Below, one piece after another: positions 58,810-64,000 of a DNA stretch of 64,000 nt. Positions within the stretch are counted from its first letter, which is position 1. Each line of letters opens with the position of its first letter. The stretch is taken from assembly GCA_963931925.1 (NCBI GenBank), contig OZ007575.1:36876999-36940998 (forward strand), in the 5' to 3' direction. The notes beneath the pieces are model-generated. The model had not been told where the DNA came from, ran no database searches, and saw only the letters and a list, made by a program, of their open reading frames with translations. This stretch comes from Onchidella celtica. Taxonomy: Eukaryota; Mollusca; Gastropoda; Systellommatophora; Onchidiidae. The position numbers and the translations under genes were made by a program.

Positions 58810-59391
58810 AATGCATTCGCTCTATCAACACTTACAATTGTGTAATAAAAGAGGCTAGAATGTTGTTGTGAGTCGTTATCATGTAGATCTAGTGTTATTT
58901 TTATCATCGACATTATCAAATCAATCTACAACCGTATAGATCTAGATCTACCTAAATCTAGGTTTCCGGGTCAAGATATTGGTCAAACCAATATTCTGAT
59001 ACAGACATAATTTTGAACGATAATTAAATGACAAATTCATGAAGGATCTTGCAGGAATACGAAATCAGATAGCTAGCACCTATTTTTCTGTGAGACAAAA
59101 AAGAACAGCCATAAGTTAAACATATTTTTTCATCATTTTATCATGGCATAGAAATTTGCAAGATCAGTTGTGCATATTTTCAAAATACTGTACACTGTAT
59201 AGGGGTTACCCTTATAAATCTGGATGCACCCAGGATTATGTGTATGTCCGTGTTTAAATTTGAATGTTTATTTTAATTGTGATAATGCATCTCAAACAAT
59301 AGATAAGTAATGAAAAGAAGTAACATGTATTTCAACATAGTGATCTTGGCTCAGTCTTTAAGTACTTTAGCTAATTTTGCCTCAACAGAAA

Positions 59392-61845
59392 ATGAACAAT
59401 TACAGTCGAGCCATGAAAATTCTGGAGCTGAGTCGTCAACGACGACAAAATGAGGAGGGTGGGGACTTGCAAACTTCAGCATCAGAGCTGATTGCAGCCT
59501 CAATCCAATCATCACTTCAAACCATCATGGCTCATCAAGAAACGTCAAACTCAGTATCGACAAATCCATGTTCTCACCATCCCCCTCCCATCAGCTACAG
59601 CCCCCTCTTCATGAATCCTCTCATCAGCATCAGCCCCCTCTTCATGAATCCTCTCATCAGCATCAGCCCCCTCTTCATGAATCCTCTCATCAGCATCAGC
59701 CCCCTCTTCATGAAGCCTCTCATCAGCATCAGCCCCCTCTTCATGAAGCCTCTCATCAGCATCAGCCCCCTCTTCATGAAACCTCTAATCAGCACCAGGC
59801 CCCTCTTCATGAAGCCTCTCATCAGCATCAGCCCCTTCATGAATCCTCTCAGCAGCATCAGCCCCCTCTTCATGAATCCTCTCATCAGCTACAGCCCCAT
59901 GAATCCTCTCATCAACTACAGCCCCCTCTTCATGAATCCTCTCATCAGCATCAGCCCCCTCTTCATGAATCCTCTCATCAGCATCAGCTCCCTTTTCATG
60001 AAGCCTCTCACCACGACTTTCCCCCTCTTCAGGAAGCGTCCACATCAACCATTCCATCTTCATCTTCTATTGATGCAAATCACCCATTGTCGTCTTCACT
60101 TGATATTGCAGAAGGAGCAATCAACATTGTGGAATCAATCCACACTCCATTGCAAAATAAAAGAAAGAGATGTGTTGATAATTGGAAGCAGACAAATGCC
60201 ATGCGAAAAAGAGCGTGGAGAGCAATATGTTGGAAGGACACTGGACAAAGAATTGGGGAAGAATGTCCATGTTTTAAAAGACAAGCGTATCATGGGTGAC
60301 CGTTGTTCCTGTATGCCTACTGCCAATAAGAACTGTCAAGAAATCACAGATGAGCAAAGGCAGCAAATATTCCATGATATTTGGCAAATGACATGGTCGG
60401 AAAAAAAGGTTTTCATTCAAGCAGCCATTGACAAGATTGCTCCTTCCCAAAGAAAGTCAATGTCAGAAAAAAGACTACACATTTGTCCACCATCTCATGG
60501 TTTCTGGCAAAAGAACACGAGTCTGTAAAACGATGTTCCTCAATACATCAGGGCTAAAAGAGACATGGGTGCGAAGAGTTCTCACTAAGAATAATACTGA
60601 TCAACTGCAACCAGAGAACAATGACCAAATAATCAGTCCAAAGCGCACTTTACCCGATGAACGGAAATCTTTACTTTACAAATTTCTCGACATCATTCCA
60701 AAGCTCCCTTCACACTACCGGAGAAAAGAATCTTCAAAAATTTACCTTGAACCAGTTTTTCAAAATTTTTCAGAATTCTACAGGGAATACGTTTCTTTTT
60801 CCAATTCCAAAGGAATTACAGCCGTTGGAAGAACAGTTTTTATGGAAGAAGTGGACAGAAGAAATATTGCCATCTTCAAGCCGCGAAATGATCGATGTGA
60901 CACGTGTGTCTCATTCGAGAATGGATTGACTGATGAACTTACTTTTACTCAACATAAAGAGAAGGAATTGCGGGCAAGAGCCGCCATGGTTAAGGACACT
61001 GATCATGCAAGGGAAAATAAGGATATCATGGTCATTACAATGGACCTCCAGGCAGTGCTACAATGTCCCAAATTGACAGCATCTGCCTTGTACTACAAAA
61101 CTAAATTGTGTGTGCACAACTTTACTTTGTTCAACAATGTAACGAAAGATGTGCATTGCTATGTGTGGCATGAGTCAGAGGGGGGTCTTAGTGCAAATGA
61201 ATTTGCCTCTTGTGTAATAGACTATTTGAAGACTTACAGTAGTGGTGCTCAGTCCATTGTGATATTTTCCGATGGCTGCACATACCAAAACAGGAACAAA
61301 ATCATGGGTAAAGCTCTTTCATATTTCTCACAAAAAACTGGAATAGTTGTGGTTCAAAAATCCTAGAGAAAGGCCATACCCAGATGCCTGTTGATTCAGT
61401 CCATAGTGTTATTGAGCGTAAATTAAAAAACAGACCAATTTATTGTCCAGTTGATTATGTTCGTTATATATTAGAGGCTCGTCAAAAGCCTGAACCATAC
61501 AAAGTTTCATATTTGGACTTTACATTTTTCAAGAATTTTGAAGGAATTTCAACTTTGCAATCAGTGCGACCTGGTTCACGCACTGGTGACGCTAATGTCA
61601 CTGATATTCGCCAGTTGCGGTATGAACCCTCTGGTGAAATATTCGTCAAGCTCGATTTTTCGGATGACAGAGACTGGATTCCACTTCCAAAGAAAAGGAA
61701 TGAATCCTCAAAAGTAATTGAAGAGCCTGTGCCCCTTTATAGTGATAAGTTGAAAATTAAACCCAAAAAATTCAGTGATTTGCAGAGCCTGAAATCAGTC
61801 ATACCTGCTGATTTACATCCTTTTTATGACCAGTTGCCCCATTGA
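59392..61845 (+). pseudogene. Transposase of the 4.8-kb element, three frameshifts
   Basis: An acceptor-like TTTTGCCTCAACAG precedes the ATG at 59392, so an upstream exon is possible. The protein begins MNNYSRAMKILELSRQRRQ and runs through a 33-bp repeat region. It then has a basic NKRKRCVDNWKQTNAMRK block and, after a shift at the A-run 60206-60210, a cysteine motif in DRCSCMPTANKNCQEI. After a shift at 60466-60472 it has VSGKRTRVCKTMFLNT, RNDRCDTCVSFE, VITMDLQAVL, CYVWHESEGGLSANEF and VIFSDGCTYQNRNK. After a third shift at 61356-61360 it has EKGHTQMPVDSVHSVIERKL and a C-terminus to 61845. Asp in MDLQ, Asp in SDGC and Glu in IERKL are candidate DDE residues. The family is common in invertebrates (I associate it with the DUF7869-type domain), but I know no named superfamily. 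Confidence 0.75.
59590..60010 (+). repeat. 33-bp coding minisatellite inside the transposase
   Basis: About 13 units of CATCAGCATCAGCCCCCTCT plus TCATGAATCCTCT. In the frame continuing into the basic KRKR block it encodes an 11-residue unit, HESSHQHQPPL. All length variants (30- and 27-bp units) are multiples of three. The unit lacks stops in several frames on both strands, so four overlapping long open frames here are artefacts. Confidence 0.88.
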
Positions 61846-62757
61846 ATTTTTTATACAGAGTTGCTTCTATTGCTATTTTTTTTTACCCATAATGTGTGTT
61901 TATAATTATGGATAAAGTTCACTTGGTAAATGAAACTATAACAGGTTTAAATCATTTAGCCATTGTGTGTACATATTACACGATATGCTTGCCACCATGT
62001 TGCTGGACGTTAACAGATAACTATCCATGAAATGCAAAAAAAAGTTTTGTCTATTTTATTAACAAGCAATTTGCACTGTGAATATTTTGTTAATGTTTCA
62101 ATGTAATAATTAGACCTGTGCCTTTTCCGGATTTTTTTATGACTATTGTCAGTTGCCCATTGATATTCAAGTATAAAAATTATTGTTGTAATTGTTATTT
62201 TTCTTTACCAGGTTAATGTTTTCCCTAAGCAAGTGTCATCAAACATAATATTACCATTTATGGAATTTACTAAAGACTTAATTCATTCAGGAGTTGTTGT
62301 TGGCTAATATTAGTTGTTGCTTTTTTCATTTAATGTGTGTGTTATAAAATGCACTGCAATTTTGGTTCTGATTAAATTGGAAGTTGGTTTTTCTTCCATT
62401 GATTGGCTTAAACTAGTTTGTATCTCTTCAATTCATTCAATTTTCATGTTGCTGCAGAATCAATAGTACAAGTAATAGGCCTATTCCAAAAGAAAATGTA
62501 TATTGCTACTTCAGATTCAAGTGATAGAACTTTTCTTATGGTAGCTCTTACATACTAGTCTTAGTAATTAGATGTACAGGCTAAAAAGCACTATCTTTTA
62601 CATTTTTTTCATCACCATTGTGACATATTGTGTTCCGATCTAGCCATGCATTCATACTCCAATATAACGTAGTTCTTGGCTCAGACACAGAGAATTGCAA
62701 GAGGCATTAAATATAAGACAAAAATAATGATCGTTATTACTCTTTATTCCATGCGAC
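61846..62757. other. Non-coding AT-rich part of the 4.8-kb transposon
   Basis: No gene; contains poly-T tracts and AT-rich sequence between the transposase stop and the right subterminal cluster. It may include a polyadenylation region, but I see no firm signal to report. Confidence 0.5.
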
Positions 62758-62805
62758 ATGGGTAAAAATAACACCTATTTCAATAGAAAAGTGACTGCGT
62801 GCGAA

Positions 62806-63104
62806 CCACTTAAGTCCAAAATGGGAGGAAAATCTACTCCAGTCCATAAAAAATTGGCTGCCTGCAAACCACTCAAGTCCACCGGCAAGCATTTCACTCA
62901 AGTCACTGGCAAAAAACTGTCCGCAAACCACTTAAGGCAATTTTATATCATTAATGAGCAAATTATCAAATAAATGTGTTAGTAAAGTTTGAAAATGTTG
63001 CTAAAGGTCTGTTTCGTCAACCTTTGCATGAAATTTATTCTGCCGTTATTCTTTACATAACTTTTTCATTGCTTGTGAAAAAGTGTTAAAATGGACTTAA
63101 GTGG
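62806..63104. repeat. Right subterminal motif cluster
   Basis: CCACTTAAGTCC at 62806-62817, CCACTCAAGTCC at 62869-62880, TCACTCAAGTCA at 62894-62905, CCACTTAAGG at 62928-62937 and, inverted at the terminus, 63093-63104. Three are preceded by GCAAAC or GCGAAC. The small frame at 62758-62973 is only this array translated. Confidence 0.72.
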
Positions 63105-63125
63105 TTTGCTTGCGGCACCGACGAT

Positions 63126-63929
63126 ATGATAAATTCTATTCCATTAAAAATAGGTGATTTTATTACATTAAAAATGGATGAAAACAAATATATTTTTACC
63201 TTAAATATTTTAAGAGAAATCGCCCAAAACACAAGATCAAAATTTTCAGAGCAAATTATCGTTATGAATAATAAAACCGCATTCAGGACCATATTTAACC
63301 CGCCTTTAGAATTAGACAGGGATAAACATTATGAAATCGCCTTAGTTAATTTAGAAACTTACTATTCTTTCCCCAATGTCCATGAGGAAAACAATATGAT
63401 TGAGTTTTATGATGGTTCAACTTGGAAGAAAGAGTATATACCAACAGGTGCTTATGAAATTAAAGCTTTAAACACTGCAATTCAAAGCCTGATTGGTGAT
63501 GCTATAAAAATCGAACCAAATAATCAAACTTTAAAATCCGTTATGACTGTCAAGAAAGGATACAAAGTAAATTTTAAAGAAAACAATACCTTAGCTGATT
63601 TATTAGGATTTCATCATGAAATTTATGAATCGGGAACTCATGAATCTGAAAACATTGTAAACATTCTTAATGTTAATAGTATTCTAGTTCATTTGAATAT
63701 TATAAACGGAAGTATAGTTAATGGTTCCCCCGTTCCGGTTATTTATTCTTTTTTCCCAAATATATCTCAGGGATATAAAATAGTTGAAAAACCTAAAAAT
63801 CTTGTTTTTCTGCCGGTAGCTATGAAAACAATAAATAACTTAGAGGTTAAAATTACAGATCAAAATGATAAACCTTTAAATTTAAGAGGAGAAACTGTTG
63901 TCATAAGATTTCATATTAGAGAAATTTAA
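63126..63929 (+). CDS. Polinton/adintovirus-like minor capsid (penton-like) protein
   Basis: A 267-codon open frame. Its ATG (63126-63128) is formed by the transposon's ATAT duplication and the next base, so the true start is at 58265, before the transposon. Motifs include FNPPLELDRDKHYEIALV, IPTGAYEIKALNTAI, YKVNFKENNTLADLLGF, PNISQGYKI and a C-terminal LRGETVVIRFHI. This series is what I know from the single-jelly-roll minor capsid proteins of Polinton/adintovirus-type elements, which form capsid vertices. It directly follows the ATPase in gene order and is followed after 9 bp by the next gene. No stop or shift is visible downstream of the insertion. Confidence 0.78.
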   Translation: MINSIPLKIGDFITLKMDENKYIFTLNILREIAQNTRSKFSEQIIVMNNKTAFRTIFNPPLELDRDKHYEIALVNLETYYSFPNVHEENNMIEFYDGSTWKKEYIPTGAYEIKALNTAIQSLIGDAIKIEPNNQTLKSVMTVKKGYKVNFKENNTLADLLGFHHEIYESGTHESENIVNILNVNSILVHLNIINGSIVNGSPVPVIYSFFPNISQGYKIVEKPKNLVFLPVAMKTINNLEVKITDQNDKPLNLRGETVVIRFHIREI

Positions 63930-63938
63930 AAACTAAAA

Positions 63939-64000
63939 ATGGCACTATCCAATTTTGATATTTTAAAAGCTGTTAAGGAATTAAGAATTCCTAATTTTAG
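63939..64000 (+). CDS. Start of the next virus-like gene, possible adenain-type protease
   Basis: ATG at 63939, 9 bp after the capsid-like stop, then MALSNFDILKAVKELRIPNF to the window end. The short start resembles the N-terminus of the adenain-like maturation protease of Polinton/adintovirus elements, and gene order fits, but only 20 residues are visible. The catalytic residues lie outside the window. Confidence 0.4.
   Translation, partial: MALSNFDILKAVKELRIPNF

Larger units (their letters stand above)
58308..63127. mobile_element. 4.8-kb DNA transposon of unassigned superfamily
   Basis: The two ends, with the duplicated bases, are exact 36-bp inverted repeats (58308-58343 and 63092-63127). 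The left reads CGTCGGTGCCGCAAGC then AAACCACTTAAGTCC. Because ATAT is itself palindromic, the target duplication may be ATAT, or TA within it. Both ends carry clusters of ACTTAAGT-type motifs. The inside holds a broken transposase (59392-61845) and long AT-rich flanks. The element lies within a capsid-like gene whose phase is kept across it. I do not recognise the termini as those of a known superfamily. Confidence 0.85.

Noticed and set aside
59595-60063. Two minus-strand frames in the 33-bp repeat (FMKRGLMLMRG and DERIHEEGADA)
   Set aside because: The repeat unit has no stop in several frames; these are translations of the antisense strand.
59377-60528. 383-codon frame through the 33-bp repeat (MNPLISISPLF unit)
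   Set aside because: The basic KRKR block after the repeat is in the other frame (59568-60299). Only the ends of the 383-codon frame carry transposase motifs; its repeat part is a frame artefact.
62758-62973. 71-codon frame near the right end of the 4.8-kb transposon
   Set aside because: It is the subterminal ACTTAAGT array translated.

Overview
The window looks like a gene-poor, transposon-rich stretch of an animal nuclear genome, most likely a mollusc and probably a gastropod. The reasons are an intronless rhodopsin-type receptor resembling the expanded gastropod chemosensory-type receptors, spliceosomal introns inside transposase genes, a tRNA-derived SINE with a mollusc-like head, AT-rich non-coding DNA, many microsatellites and poly(C)/poly(G) runs, and relics of many animal transposon families. 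The species assignment is inference.

Layout. 1-13000: no recognisable gene; dispersed repeats, small palindromes and a mariner-type MITE. 13050-14483: the only convincing intact cellular gene, a seven-transmembrane receptor. 14985-19351: a LINE C-terminal fragment, a 90-bp tandem repeat split by a MITE, a dispersed repeat and one Harbinger transposase exon (minus). 20968-30000: broken copies of transposon-associated gene families (an unnamed family at 20968-22588, an EnSpm/CACTA-like relic at 23460-24960, a C2H2 family in two pieces, an antisense SWIM exon). 30327-37358: a large Harbinger/ISL2EU-like element with a plus-strand SWIM-YqaJ nuclease gene and a minus-strand THAP-DDE transposase gene whose exons interleave; a 3-kb LINE (33388-36374) has landed in it. 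37836-41440: piggyBac-like and MULE-like relics, with a SINE inside the former. 42885-43725: a 90-bp minisatellite. 45450-52795: another unnamed family and two P-element-like copies, one split by a hAT-type MITE with a clear 8-bp target duplication. 53035-53693: a MADF exon and an opposed HARBI1-like exon.

55336-64000: the most interesting part. A compact AT-rich block holds a packaging-type ATPase (57512-58264), a Polinton/adintovirus-like minor-capsid gene, and the start of a probable protease-like gene at the window edge. The capsid-like gene is split near its N-terminus by a 4.8-kb DNA transposon (58308-63127) with near-perfect terminal inverted repeats, a 4-bp ATAT (or 2-bp TA) target duplication and clustered subterminal ACTTAAGT motifs. 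Its transposase belongs to a common but, as far as I know, poorly classified animal family. Upstream, an unknown gene (55336-56592) is split by a 5'-truncated LINE with a 6-bp target duplication, followed by a seven-copy 56-bp array with a palindromic core.

How the parts relate: nearly everything is mobile DNA at different stages of decay, with at least five insertions whose order can be read (LINE into ISL2EU, hAT MITE into P-like element, SINE into piggyBac, LINE into the unknown gene, new-type transposon into the Polinton-like gene). The SINE and the truncated LINE share the same 3' tail, which suggests a mobilisation partnership. Several frameshifts sit in A or T homopolymers, so some could be sequencing errors rather than real lesions.
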